Part shown: positions 34,523 through 43,752 of the stretch, piece by piece | How positions within the stretch are numbered: position 1 is the stretch's first letter | Layout: every line of letters starts with the position of its first letter | Source of the DNA: Streptomyces sp. 7-21 | Lineage (GTDB): Bacteria; Actinomycetota; Actinomycetes; Streptomycetales; Streptomycetaceae | Length of the DNA stretch: 64,000 nucleotides | Assembly: GCF_016741785.1 (NCBI RefSeq) | Contig: NZ_JAERRL010000001.1 | Coordinates: 186,001-250,000, forward strand | Direction: 5' to 3' | Notes under the pieces: model-generated | The model's database searches: none | The model's input: the letters and a program-made list of their open reading frames with translations, nothing else | What the model was told of the DNA's origin: nothing | Translations under genes and position numbers: made by a program

Positions 34523-35548
34523 TTGCCTGTCGACCGGATGATCACGCTGCCCGACGTGGACCGGATCCGCACCCGCGATCCGAACAACCACCTCCACTGC
34601 CGCAAGACCCAGCTGCTCGCCTACGCCGGCAGCCGCAGCCCCTGGACCGACCTGCTGATGTACGGGGCGCTCGGCTCCACCAGCGCCATCTACCGCCACT
34701 GCTACCTGCACGGCGAGGACCGCTGGGCCTTCGAGACGCCGTACGTGACCGACGCGGACCTGCGGCTGCTGGGCTTCGAGGTCCAGACGGCCGGGCGCGT
34801 GGACCTGGCCCGCTTCGAGGCCGAGCTGCCCGAGTACCTCGCCGCCGGGCAGCCGGTGTTCTTCTATGCGCCCCGGCACCACTTCCCGCACTGGGTCGAG
34901 TTCATGCGCCGCGCCGGCACCCTGCCGGAGGAGTACGAGCTGCTGCACTCGTACCTCGTCTGCGGCGTCAGCGACAGCGGCGTGCTGCTGGTCGACAACA
35001 CCACCGACGACCACGAGTACGTCCCGCTGACCGTCAGCTGGGACGTGCTGCGCGAGGGCTACGCCAGCGAACCGGCCCGCTGGTTCACCGGCTGCGCCAC
35101 CGTCAGGCAGGTCTCCGGGCCGGACCGGTCGGCGTTCGAGGAGGCCTACCGCGACTTCCTGTCCCACTACCGCGACGGCTTCGAGCTCTACGACGTCATC
35201 GCCGACAACCTCGTCACCGAACGCGCGTCGGCCGCCGCGCCGTACCGCGCCCCCAGCGTCAACAGCCTGGCCCTGCTCGCCGGTTCGCGGACGCTGTTCA
35301 GCCGCTTCCTGGCCCACACCCGCCACGGCGAGCGGGTCAGGTCCGCCTACGCCCGCGTCGCGCAGCTCGCCACCGTGCTGTCCGACCGGGTCAGCGCCTA
35401 CCAGGCCGGGCTGCCCGCGCTGCCCGTGGACCGCATCCGCCGCGGCCTGGCGCAGCTGAAGCTGCGCGAGCAGCGGGCGGCACGGCTGCTGGCCGCCGAG
35501 GCGGCCGGGCTGCCGCAGCTCCTGCCGGTCGCCGACGGCGTCCGGTAG
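34523..35548 (+). CDS. BtrH/C39-like cysteine-fold protein, putative acyl-transfer enzyme
   Basis: This 341-residue protein resembles the BtrH N-terminal/C39-like papain fold. It has a near-N-terminal Cys-containing segment NNHLHCRKTQLLAY, a later His in LLHSYLVCGVSDSG and an Asn/Asp in LLVDNTTDDH, in the Cys-His-Asn/Asp order expected. BtrH transfers an acyl chain from an ACP to an aminoglycoside in butirosin biosynthesis. TTG 34523 is preferred because GGAGG (34513-34517) is five bases away; ATG 34538 is the alternative. It opens a cluster that contains an ACP-bearing synthase but no thioesterase, so a chain-release or transfer role fits. The fold call is mine from pattern alone. Confidence 0.5.
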   Translation: MPVDRMITLPDVDRIRTRDPNNHLHCRKTQLLAYAGSRSPWTDLLMYGALGSTSAIYRHCYLHGEDRWAFETPYVTDADLRLLGFEVQTAGRVDLARFEAELPEYLAAGQPVFFYAPRHHFPHWVEFMRRAGTLPEEYELLHSYLVCGVSDSGVLLVDNTTDDHEYVPLTVSWDVLREGYASEPARWFTGCATVRQVSGPDRSAFEEAYRDFLSHYRDGFELYDVIADNLVTERASAAAPYRAPSVNSLALLAGSRTLFSRFLAHTRHGERVRSAYARVAQLATVLSDRVSAYQAGLPALPVDRIRRGLAQLKLREQRAARLLAAEAAGLPQLLPVADGVR

Positions 35549-35569
35549 CCGCACCCCCTCAGGAGAGAC

Positions 35570-36646
35570 GTGCGACCGATCTACCTGTTCAGCGGACTGG
35601 CGGGCATGCAGGGCCCGCCCCTGGCCGCGCTCCGCGCCCTGTACCAGCGGCCCGGGAACGCCCGGTACTTCACCACCGCGGCCGACGCCATCGCCGGCGT
35701 GCTCGACCACGTCGGCGAGGACGCCTACCGCCCCGCACTGCCCGGCGGCATCCCGCTGACCGCCTGGCTGCGCGGCGCCGCGCCCGACCCGGCCGCGCTC
35801 CAGCACTCCATCATCGACGGCCTGTTCGCCCACCTCTACCAGCTGTGCCTGCTCCAGCCCGCCGCCGGCGGCGGCGCCGCGGCCCGCGGCCGGCTGGGAC
35901 CGGTGGCCGCCATCGGCCACAGCATGGGACTGATCGGCGCCGTCGCCGCCGCGATGCGGATCACCAGCCGCCGGCGCTACACCGAGCTGTGCCGCGACCT
36001 GATCGCGATGACCGCCCTCACCCTGATCCGCTGCCACCAGCTCGCGCCGCCGCCGCAGGGCGACGCCACCCCGATGGCGGCCGTGCGGGGCGTGCCGGCC
36101 GCCGAGCTGCGCGCGATGACCGCCGGCACCGGCGTCCACCTGGCCCTGACCAACTCCAGCCGCTCCCACGTGCTGGCCGGCGACCCCGCCGACCTGGCCG
36201 CGCTGCGGGAGCGCCACGCGCAGCGGCTGGCCGGGCCGGGGGTGCGCTGGGCCTACCTGCGCGCCACCGCCGCCTTCCACACGCCGCTGCTGGCACCCGC
36301 GGTGCGCACGGCGCTGGCGGAGCGGCACCTGATGACGCACCCGCTGCGCGGCGAGGCGCTGGCCGTGCCGGTGTACGTCGCCGACGGCAGCGCCGGCGGG
36401 GTCAACCTCCAGCACCGCGGCGACCTGCTGCCCGACCTGCTCGGGCACGCCGTCTCCCGCCCGCTGCACTGGCCCGCCACCGTCCGCACCGCCGTCGAGG
36501 ACGCCCGCCCCGACCAGGTCGTCGACTTCGGACCGGGCCCCTCGGCCCGCCTGTTCACCCGGGAATGCCTGCGCGGCAGCCACGACGGCCTGCGCTACCG
36601 CAGCGTCCCCGAACCCACCGCCGCCAGTTCAGGGCCGTCAGTCTAA
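35570..36646 (+). CDS. Free-standing acyltransferase (trans-AT or acyl hydrolase)
   Basis: This 358-residue protein of the FabD/AT fold has the nucleophile GHSMGLIGAV and catalytic His context AFHTPLLAP. FSGLAGMQGPP at the N-terminus corresponds to the usual F-x-GQGSQ. It is diverged from malonyl transferases and contains a long MRITSRRRYTELCRDLIAMTALTL stretch. Trans-AT polyketide clusters usually encode a malonyl-AT plus a second AT-like protein that acts as a proofreading acyl hydrolase or loads a starter. This is the more diverged member of the pair here. The start at 35570 is GTG with GGAGAG upstream. Confidence 0.7.
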   Translation: MRPIYLFSGLAGMQGPPLAALRALYQRPGNARYFTTAADAIAGVLDHVGEDAYRPALPGGIPLTAWLRGAAPDPAALQHSIIDGLFAHLYQLCLLQPAAGGGAAARGRLGPVAAIGHSMGLIGAVAAAMRITSRRRYTELCRDLIAMTALTLIRCHQLAPPPQGDATPMAAVRGVPAAELRAMTAGTGVHLALTNSSRSHVLAGDPADLAALRERHAQRLAGPGVRWAYLRATAAFHTPLLAPAVRTALAERHLMTHPLRGEALAVPVYVADGSAGGVNLQHRGDLLPDLLGHAVSRPLHWPATVRTAVEDARPDQVVDFGPGPSARLFTRECLRGSHDGLRYRSVPEPTAASSGPSV

Positions 36647-36658
36647 GGAGCGTTGCAC

Positions 36659-37513
36659 ATGCACTGTCTGGTCTTCCCCGGCCAGGGCGTACAGCGCGCG
36701 GGCATGGGCGCGGAACTCTTCGAGCGGTACCCGCGGCAGACGGCCGAGGCGAGCGAGCTGCTCGGCTACTCCGTGGCCCGCCTGTGCCGCGACAACCCCG
36801 GCGACCGGCTCGCCGACACCCGCTTCGCCCAGCCCGCCGTCTACCTCGTCAACGCGCTGGCCTGGCTGGAACGCGAACGCGCCGGCCACCGCTACGACTA
36901 CTTCGCCGGGCACAGCCTGGGCGAGTTCAACGCGCTGGTGGCCGCCGGCGTCCTGGACCTGATGGACGGCCTGGCGCTGGTGCGCCGCCGCGCCGAGCTG
37001 ATGGCCACCATCACCAACGGCGCCATGGCGGCCGTGGTCGGCATGCCGCCCGAACGGGTCGAGGCCACGCTGCACGGCGCCGGCCTCAACATGGTGCACG
37101 TCGCCAACCGCAACAGCGACCAGCAGGTCACGGTCGCCGGCGAGCGGCGGCAGCTGGGCCTGGCCGTCAAGGCGCTGCGCGCCCGCGGCGCCCGGGTGCT
37201 GCCGGTGGCCGTCAGCGGCCCGTTCCACACCCCGCTGATGGCCCCGGCCGGGCGGGCGTTCGCCGCCGAGCTGCGCACCCGCGAGTTCCGCCCCGGCCAC
37301 ACCCCCGTGATCTCCAGCGTCACCGGCGCCGAGTTCGACCCGGCCCAGGCGGTCCGGCTGCTCAGCTCGCAGATCGACCGGCCCGTGGAGTGGGTGCGCA
37401 CGGTCCGCGCCCTGCGCGCCGCCGGCGTCGGCCACTTCGACGAGGTCAACGGCACCACCCTGACCGCCTTCATCGCCCGCATCACCGCACCCACCACGCA
37501 GGAGCGCGTATGA
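36659..37513 (+). CDS. Trans-acting malonyl-CoA:ACP acyltransferase
   Basis: This 284-residue protein is a typical discrete FabD/PksC-type AT: VFPGQGVQRAGMGAELF, GHSLGEFNALVAAGV with the nucleophilic serine, LALVRRRAELM with the conserved Arg for the malonyl carboxylate, and PFHTPLMAP with the catalytic His. The downstream synthase has no AT domain, so this enzyme should load its ACP in trans. ATG 36659 has AAGGAG eight bases upstream. Its stop overlaps the synthase start (ATGA). Confidence 0.82.
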   Translation: MHCLVFPGQGVQRAGMGAELFERYPRQTAEASELLGYSVARLCRDNPGDRLADTRFAQPAVYLVNALAWLERERAGHRYDYFAGHSLGEFNALVAAGVLDLMDGLALVRRRAELMATITNGAMAAVVGMPPERVEATLHGAGLNMVHVANRNSDQQVTVAGERRQLGLAVKALRARGARVLPVAVSGPFHTPLMAPAGRAFAAELRTREFRPGHTPVISSVTGAEFDPAQAVRLLSSQIDRPVEWVRTVRALRAAGVGHFDEVNGTTLTAFIARITAPTTQERV

Positions 37514-40500
37514 CCACGGACATCGCCGTCACCGGACTGTCGGTCGAGGTGCCGGACGCGGCCGACCAGCACGCCTTCTGGGACATCATCCGCACCGGCC
37601 GCAGCCTTACCCGCCCCTTCCCGGCGCAGCGCCGCCGCGAGGTCGAGGAATACCTGCGCTACTACTGGGAGTCGGCGCTGGTGCCGGATGACGAGGACGG
37701 CGTGGAGTTCCACGACGGCAGCTTCCTGGAACGCGTCGACCTGTTCGACCACGCCTTCTTCGGCATGTCCCCCAAGCAGGCCGCCGTCACCGACCCCCAC
37801 CAGCGGCTCCTGCTGCGCACCGCCTACCGCGCGCTGGAGGACGCCGGCTACACCGGCGGCCGCCTCGCCGGCAGCCGCACCGGCGTGTACGTCGGCTACG
37901 CGGGCAACCCCGGCTGGTCCTACCTGGAGTACTTCACCCGCATCGACCCTGCGCTGGGGCAGCTGGGCCTGACCGGCAACATCGTGACGATGCTGGCCAA
38001 CCGGCTGTCGTACCTGTACGACCTGCGCGGCCCCAGCATGGTGATCGACAGCGCCTGCTCGGCCTCGCTGGCCGCGCTGCACCAGGCGCGGGCCGGGCTG
38101 CTGCTGGGCGACTGCGACATGGCTGTGGTGGCCGGCACGCGGATCGTGCTGGCGCCGATGCGGCACCCGCACACCCGGATCGGCATCGAGTCGTCCGACG
38201 GCGTGACCCGCACCTTCGACGAGAGCGCGGACGGCACCGGCTTCGGCGAGGGATCGGGCGCCGTCGTGCTCAAGCGGCTGGACCGGGCGCTCGCCGACGG
38301 CGACCAGGTGTACGCCGTCATCAAGGGCAGCGCCGTCAACCACGACGGCCACTCCGAGATGATGACCGCGCCCGACGCCGCCGCCCAGGCGGATCTGCTG
38401 GAGGCCGCCTGGCGGAACGCGGGCGCGGACCCGCGCGGCATCGGCTACCTGGAGGTGCACGGCACCGCCACCAAGGTCGGCGACCCGGTCGAGTTCGAGG
38501 GCCTGCGGCGGGCGTTCGCCGCCCGCACCCGCGACCGCCGGTTCTGCGCGGTCGGCTCGGTGAAGGCCAACATCGGCCACCTCTTCGAGGGGTCCGGCGT
38601 GATGGGCGTCATCAAGACCGCCCTGGCGCTGCGCCACCGCACCATCCCGCCACTGGCCAACTACACCCGGCCCAACAGCGCGCTCGACCTGGCGGAGGGC
38701 CCGGTGTACGTGCCGCTCCAGGCACGCGAGTGGCCCGAGCCCGACGGCGGCGGGCCGCGCCGCGCCGGCGTCAGCGCGTTCGGCCTGGGCGGCACCAACG
38801 CCCACGTGGTGCTGGAGGAGTTCGTCCCCGCCGCCGCGGGCCCCGCGCCCGCGCCGGCCGGCCCGGCCACCGGCACGCCGCCCTACCTGTTCACGCTCAG
38901 CGCGGCCAGCGAGGCGTCGCTCGCCCGGCTCGTCACCCGCTACCGCGAGGCCCTCGACGCGGGCGAGATCACCGGCAGCATCCGCGACGTGTGCTACACG
39001 TCCAACGTCTCCCGCGCCGGGCACCCGCACCGCCTCGCCTACACCGTCGGCAGCCTGCCCGCGCTGCGGGCAGCGCTGGCCGCTACCGAGGCCGGCGAGG
39101 TGCCGGAGGCCGCCACCACCCCCGCCGCCCGCGACTGGGCCAGCGGCGCCGGCACCGACCTGCTGGCGCAGTACGAGGGCCCCCGGCCCCGCACCGTGCA
39201 CCTGCCGCCGTACCAGTTCGACGAGACCCGCGCCTGGGTCGACTTCCCCGGCGACTGGCGCGACCGGTTCGCGCTGGCCGGGCCGCAGCAGACCCATCCC
39301 CGCACCCACGCCGTGGAGTTCACGCCCGCTGATCCGGCCCCCGCCGCGGCGGAGGCCGCCGGCCCGGACGACGGGCAGCCCGCCCGCGTGATGGCGCTGG
39401 CCGCTCCGGCTGCCGCCGCCACCCTGGCCGCCGCGCTGCCGCTGGACGCCGAGGTGCGCGTCCCGTGCACCACCGAGGAGCAGCTGGAGGAACTCGCCGA
39501 CGAACTCGTCGACGGCGGCTACACCCACCTGGTGTACGCGGCGGCCTGGGACGCCGAACCGGCCGCGGACCCCAAGGAGCTGGACCGCCGCGTCGACGCC
39601 CACCTGCTCGGCCTGTTCCACGTGGCGAAGGCACTGATGCACGCCGGCGCCCGGCTCGACCTGGTCGTGCTGACCCGGCGGGCGCTGGCCGTCACCCCCG
39701 GCGAGGCGGGCACCGTCCCCGAACACGCCGCGCTCGGCGGGCTAGCCAAGGGCATCGCCCGCGAATACCCCTACGTCACCGTCCGGCTGCTCGACACCGA
39801 CGACGAGGTGCCCGCCGACCGGCTGCGCGCCGAGATCCTCGCCCCGCAGGCCGGCGTGTTCGCGCTGCGCGGCACCGCCAAGTACCGCGAGTCCTTCGCC
39901 GAACTGCCCGAGATCCCGGCCGTCCGCGAGGCGTACCTGCGGCCCGGCGGCGCCTACCTGATCACCGGCGGCCTGGGCGGCATCGGCCTGGCCACCGCCC
40001 GTCACTTCGCGGCCGCCGCCCCCGGCATCCACCTGTACCTGCTCGGCCGCACCGCCGTGCCGCCGCGCGAGGAGTGGGACGCTATCGCCGCCGACCCGCA
40101 GCACCCCGCCGCCGAACGGGTCGCCGCCCTGCGGGAGATCGCCGCGCTCGGCGCCGAGGTGCACCCGGTGGCCGCCGACGTCGCCGACGAGGCCGCGCTG
40201 GCCGGCGCGCTCGATGCCATCTGCGCCGCGCACGGCCGGCTCGACGGCATCGTGCACGCCGCCGGGGTGCCCGGCGACAACCTCATCGCCTACCGCGACG
40301 CCGCCGGCTTCACCTCCGTGCTGCGGCCCAAGCTGCGCGGCGCGTTCCTGCTGCACCACCTCACGCGCGACGACCGGCCCGACTTCGTGCTCCACATGTC
40401 GTCCGTGGCCGCCGTCTTCCCCGCGCTCGGGCAGGCCGACTACGCCGCCGCCAACTTCTGCCTGGACCACCTGGCCCGCACCCTCGACACCCCTGAGCAC

Positions 40501-41178
40501 CGCGTCGTCAGCGTCCAGTGGGTGTCCTGGCGCGAGACCGGCATGGCCGTCGCGGCAGGCACCAACGACGACCTGGCGTTCCGCTCGCTGCGCACCGACG
40601 ACGGCCTGGCCCTGATCGACGCCGCGCTGCGCGGCGACCGGGCCGGGTTCTTCGCCGGCGAGGTCAACTACACCAGCGAGCTGATGAGCGTGCTGCCGTC
40701 GTACCCCGTCGCCCTCGAACCCGTCATCGAGCAGAAGATCGAGGCGGGCATGGCGGCCCTTCAGGAGCGCATCAACCGGCGGATCGCGCGCATCCGCGAC
40801 GCCGTGGCGGCCACCGAGGTGAAACTCACCGGCCGGCCCGGCGGCGACTACACCGACCGGGAATGGCTCGTCGGCCGCTGCCTGGCACACGCGCTCGGCC
40901 ACACCGAGATCGACGTGCACACCGACTTCCGCGACCTGGGCGGCGACTCGCTGATGGCGCTCACCATCGGCAGCAACATCTCCGCCTGCCTGGGCCGCCA
41001 GTTCGACACCGTCGACCTGATGAGCGAACGCACCGTCACCGCCGTCGCCCGGCTCATCGAGACCAAGTACGACGCCGCCGCAGACGGCTTCTTGGACGGA
41101 GACCTGGACGCGGATCTGGAGGCCGGCGCCGACGACGACGCCTGGCTCGACGACCTGCTGGCCGGGCCCGGGAGCTGA
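37510..41178 (+). CDS. AT-less type I polyketide synthase, KS-KR-ACP
   Basis: This 1222-residue single-module synthase has a ketosynthase at 1-440 with active Cys183 (DSACSASL), His317 (EVHGTAT) and His357 (NIGHLFEGSG). A post-KS linker ends LPPYQFDETRAW (about 570). A two-part ketoreductase follows, with NADPH loop GGLGGIG at about 820 and Tyr978 in GQADYAAANF, then an ACP with Ser1147 in LGGDSLM. The tail is acidic. No AT, DH, ER or TE domain is present. DSACSASL rather than DTACSSSL is common in trans-AT KS domains. The predicted product is one beta-hydroxyacyl extension, or several if it iterates. It is followed directly by a MATE exporter gene. Confidence 0.85.
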   Translation: MTTDIAVTGLSVEVPDAADQHAFWDIIRTGRSLTRPFPAQRRREVEEYLRYYWESALVPDDEDGVEFHDGSFLERVDLFDHAFFGMSPKQAAVTDPHQRLLLRTAYRALEDAGYTGGRLAGSRTGVYVGYAGNPGWSYLEYFTRIDPALGQLGLTGNIVTMLANRLSYLYDLRGPSMVIDSACSASLAALHQARAGLLLGDCDMAVVAGTRIVLAPMRHPHTRIGIESSDGVTRTFDESADGTGFGEGSGAVVLKRLDRALADGDQVYAVIKGSAVNHDGHSEMMTAPDAAAQADLLEAAWRNAGADPRGIGYLEVHGTATKVGDPVEFEGLRRAFAARTRDRRFCAVGSVKANIGHLFEGSGVMGVIKTALALRHRTIPPLANYTRPNSALDLAEGPVYVPLQAREWPEPDGGGPRRAGVSAFGLGGTNAHVVLEEFVPAAAGPAPAPAGPATGTPPYLFTLSAASEASLARLVTRYREALDAGEITGSIRDVCYTSNVSRAGHPHRLAYTVGSLPALRAALAATEAGEVPEAATTPAARDWASGAGTDLLAQYEGPRPRTVHLPPYQFDETRAWVDFPGDWRDRFALAGPQQTHPRTHAVEFTPADPAPAAAEAAGPDDGQPARVMALAAPAAAATLAAALPLDAEVRVPCTTEEQLEELADELVDGGYTHLVYAAAWDAEPAADPKELDRRVDAHLLGLFHVAKALMHAGARLDLVVLTRRALAVTPGEAGTVPEHAALGGLAKGIAREYPYVTVRLLDTDDEVPADRLRAEILAPQAGVFALRGTAKYRESFAELPEIPAVREAYLRPGGAYLITGGLGGIGLATARHFAAAAPGIHLYLLGRTAVPPREEWDAIAADPQHPAAERVAALREIAALGAEVHPVAADVADEAALAGALDAICAAHGRLDGIVHAAGVPGDNLIAYRDAAGFTSVLRPKLRGAFLLHHLTRDDRPDFVLHMSSVAAVFPALGQADYAAANFCLDHLARTLDTPEHRVVSVQWVSWRETGMAVAAGTNDDLAFRSLRTDDGLALIDAALRGDRAGFFAGEVNYTSELMSVLPSYPVALEPVIEQKIEAGMAALQERINRRIARIRDAVAATEVKLTGRPGGDYTDREWLVGRCLAHALGHTEIDVHTDFRDLGGDSLMALTIGSNISACLGRQFDTVDLMSERTVTAVARLIETKYDAAADGFLDGDLDADLEAGADDDAWLDDLLAGPGS

Positions 41179-41179
41179 C

Positions 41180-42517
41180 GTGCCGGACCTGACGCGGGGC
41201 CCGGTCCTGGCGGGCATCGCCGGCACCGCGGCCCCGCTGGCCCTCGCCGGGCTCCTCCAGCAGGCCTACCTGGTCGTCGACAGCGCCGTCGTCGGCCACT
41301 ACCTGGGCGTCACCGGACTGGCCGCCATGGGCGCGGCGCAGCCGCTGTACGCCCTCCTCACCTCGCTGTTCACCGGCGTCTCCGGCGCGTTCGCGGTCCG
41401 GCTCGGCCACCTCGCCGGCGCCGGGCGGCGCGACGACCCCAGCGCGCTGACGGCGCTCGCCGTCTGCACCGGCGCGTGGTCCGTGCTGTGCGCCGCGCTC
41501 GCCTACCCGGCCGCCGGGCCGCTGCTGGCCCTCACCGGTGTCACCGGCGACGTCGCCGCCGAGGCCCGCACGTTCATGGTGACCCTGTGCACCGGCATGG
41601 CCGCCCTCTACGCCCTCGGCGCGGTCTGCGCGGTCCTCACCGGCCGCGGCGACGCCCGCCGCGCCACCGCCCTGATGATCACCGCCAGCGTCCTCAACGC
41701 CGCGTTCGCCTGGCTGTTCGTCGGCCCCGCCCGGCTCGGCATCGCCGGCGCCGCGCTGGCGATGCTCGCCGCCAACGCCGCGGCCGCCGCGGCCGGCATC
41801 GCCGGCCTGGCCCGCGAACGGCGCCGCCGGCCCGCCGGGGCGGAACCCGTCACGCCCGCCGCGGCCGCCGCCGAGATCCGGCGCGGCCTGCGGATCGGCA
41901 CTCCCATGGCCGCGCAGTACCTGCTCATCGGCGCCGGCATCCTGGTGCTGGTGCGGATCGTCACCCCGTTCGGGGACACCGCGCTCGCGGCGCTGACCGT
42001 CGTCGCCCGGCTGGAGCTGCTGACCAGCGTCGTCTTCCTCAACCTCTCCAGCGCGCTGATGGTCTTCACCGCCCAGAACACCGGCGCCGGCCAGGCCGCC
42101 CGCGTCCGCGAGGGCGTGCGCCGCGCGCTGTGGCTGTGCGCCGCCCTCACCGCAGCGGTGACCCTGCTGCTGCTCACCGCGCGCGGCCCGGTCGCCGCGC
42201 TGTTCACCAGCGACCCCGGCACCCGCCTGCTGACCGAGCGGTACCTGCTCATCACCGCGCCGTTCTTCCTGTGCTACACGCTGACGGTCGTGCTGCACGG
42301 CTGGTTCAACGGCACCGCCCGCACCGTCGTGCCGCTGCTGAGCACCGCCGCCTCGCTGGGCGCGGTGCGGCTGCCGCTGTCCTACGGGCTGGGCCGGGCG
42401 TGGGGCGTCGACGGCGTGATGTGGGCCGCGGTCTTCGGCTGGGCCGTGGGCCTGGCCTGCACCCTGCTGGCCGCCCGGCGGGCAGCGGCCGCGCCCGCCC
42501 TGGAAGAGGTGACGTGA
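41180..42517 (+). CDS. MATE-family efflux transporter
   Basis: This 445-residue polytopic protein has twelve predicted helices and the MATE internal duplication: PLALAGLLQQAYLVVDSAVVGHYLG in the first half and GTPMAAQYLLIGAGILVLVRIV in the second. MATE proteins expel cationic or amphiphilic compounds using H+ or Na+ gradients. GTG 41180 is one base after the synthase stop, and its own stop overlaps the glycosyltransferase ATG. Export of the cluster product is the simplest role. Confidence 0.82.
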   Translation: MPDLTRGPVLAGIAGTAAPLALAGLLQQAYLVVDSAVVGHYLGVTGLAAMGAAQPLYALLTSLFTGVSGAFAVRLGHLAGAGRRDDPSALTALAVCTGAWSVLCAALAYPAAGPLLALTGVTGDVAAEARTFMVTLCTGMAALYALGAVCAVLTGRGDARRATALMITASVLNAAFAWLFVGPARLGIAGAALAMLAANAAAAAAGIAGLARERRRRPAGAEPVTPAAAAAEIRRGLRIGTPMAAQYLLIGAGILVLVRIVTPFGDTALAALTVVARLELLTSVVFLNLSSALMVFTAQNTGAGQAARVREGVRRALWLCAALTAAVTLLLLTARGPVAALFTSDPGTRLLTERYLLITAPFFLCYTLTVVLHGWFNGTARTVVPLLSTAASLGAVRLPLSYGLGRAWGVDGVMWAAVFGWAVGLACTLLAARRAAAAPALEEVT

Positions 42518-43752
42518 TGCGGACCCTGTTCGTCAGCGACATCCTGCCGCGCCGCCCCGCCGGGGGCGCGGTGCGGCGCATGGACGTCGTCACCGGGGCG
42601 CTCGCCGGACTCGGGCCGGTAGACGCGCTGTTCGTGACCGCGCCGGACGCCACGCTGGACCCCCGGGAGGCCGCCCGGTTCGCACGCGCCGGCCTCGCCC
42701 CCGTACCGCCGTACACCGGCGCACGCGCCGGCGCGGAGATCGCCATGCGCGGGCCGTGCGCCGCGTACGCCGCGCACCAGCGGCGCGCGCTCGCCCGTGC
42801 GCTGCCCGCCTGGGCGACCGCGACCCGCTACGACCTGGTGTGGTTCAACCGCGAACGCGCCTGGCTGCCGCTGCGCGGCCGGTTCACCGGGCCCGTCGTG
42901 GTGGACGTGGACGACTTCGAGGACGTCCTGATCCGCCGCTGGGCGCGGCTCGGACGCGGCGTGTGGGGCGTGCCGCTGACGCCGTTCCAGCGCGTGCAGG
43001 CCCGCCGTGCGGCCGCCTGGTGGCGCCGCGTCCACCGGCGGCTGGCCCGGGAGGCGGACGTGGCCGTCGTCGCCTGCGCCCGCGACGCCGCCCGGCTGGA
43101 CCCCGCCCGCACCGTCGTGGTGCCCAACTCCTTCCCCGCGCCCCCGCTGTCGCCGCCCCAGGAGGCCGCGCCCGGCGACGGCCCCGTGCTGCTGTTCCAG
43201 GGCTCCTTCGACTGGGAACCCAACGCGGACGCCGCCGCCTGGCTGACCCGGGAGATCCTGCCCCTGGTCCGCGCGAAGGTGCCCGGGGCCCGCGCCGTGC
43301 TCGCGGGCCGCGCCACCCCCGGCACCGCCGCGCTGGCCGGCCCGCACGTCGAGGTCACCGGCGCGGTGCCGGACATGACGCCCTACCTGCGGGCCGCCGC
43401 GCTCGTCGTCGTGCCGCTGCGGGTCGGCAGCGGCACCCGCATCAAGATCCTGGAGGCGTTCGCGCACGGCGTGCCGGTCGTCAGCACCACCGTCGGCGCG
43501 GAGGGCATCGACGCCGTGCCGGGGGAGCACCTGGTGCTGGCCGATACCGCCGAGGACCTGGCCCGGCACTGCGCCGGCCTGCTCACCGACCCCGGCCGCG
43601 CCGCCGCCATGGCCGCGGCCGCGCGGCGCCTGCACGCCGAGCGGTACCTGCCCGGGCACGCCGCGGCCCGCGTGCGCGAGGCGGCCCGGCGGGCAGCGCC
43701 GGCGCGGGAGGCGCCTCAGGACCTGACCATGCTGCAGACGAGGAAGGTGTAG
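42517..43752 (+). CDS. Glycosyltransferase, GT4-like
   Basis: This 411-residue GT-B enzyme has an N-terminal Rossmann part containing RRPAGGAVRRMDVV and VVDVDDFEDVLIRRW. The C-terminal donor domain has LLFQGSFDWEPNADAAAWL, VEVTGAVPDMTPYLRAAALVVVPLRVGSGTRIKILEAFAHGVPVVSTTVGAEGI, the GT4 (EX7E-type) family pattern. It is translationally coupled to the MATE gene (TGATG). It probably glycosylates the cluster product or its carrier. The last 37 bases overlap the convergent methyltransferase gene. Confidence 0.82.
   Translation: MRTLFVSDILPRRPAGGAVRRMDVVTGALAGLGPVDALFVTAPDATLDPREAARFARAGLAPVPPYTGARAGAEIAMRGPCAAYAAHQRRALARALPAWATATRYDLVWFNRERAWLPLRGRFTGPVVVDVDDFEDVLIRRWARLGRGVWGVPLTPFQRVQARRAAAWWRRVHRRLAREADVAVVACARDAARLDPARTVVVPNSFPAPPLSPPQEAAPGDGPVLLFQGSFDWEPNADAAAWLTREILPLVRAKVPGARAVLAGRATPGTAALAGPHVEVTGAVPDMTPYLRAAALVVVPLRVGSGTRIKILEAFAHGVPVVSTTVGAEGIDAVPGEHLVLADTAEDLARHCAGLLTDPGRAAAMAAAARRLHAERYLPGHAAARVREAARRAAPAREAPQDLTMLQTRKV

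Noticed and set aside
34103..36583. Long minus-strand frame of about 820 codons opposite the BtrH-like and AT genes
   Set aside because: Low-complexity shadow translation, while the plus strand shows GHSMG and the BtrH-like pattern with ribosome sites.
36898..39726. Long open frame of about 940 codons on the minus strand opposite the polyketide synthase
   Set aside because: Its translation is a Gly/Val/Ala/Arg-rich shadow without domains. The plus strand carries an intact synthase and ACP, KS and KR motifs.
43716..43752. Frame error at the end of the glycosyltransferase gene
   Set aside because: The overlap with the convergent methyltransferase is open in both frames and both proteins end plausibly, so a simple 3' overlap is adequate.
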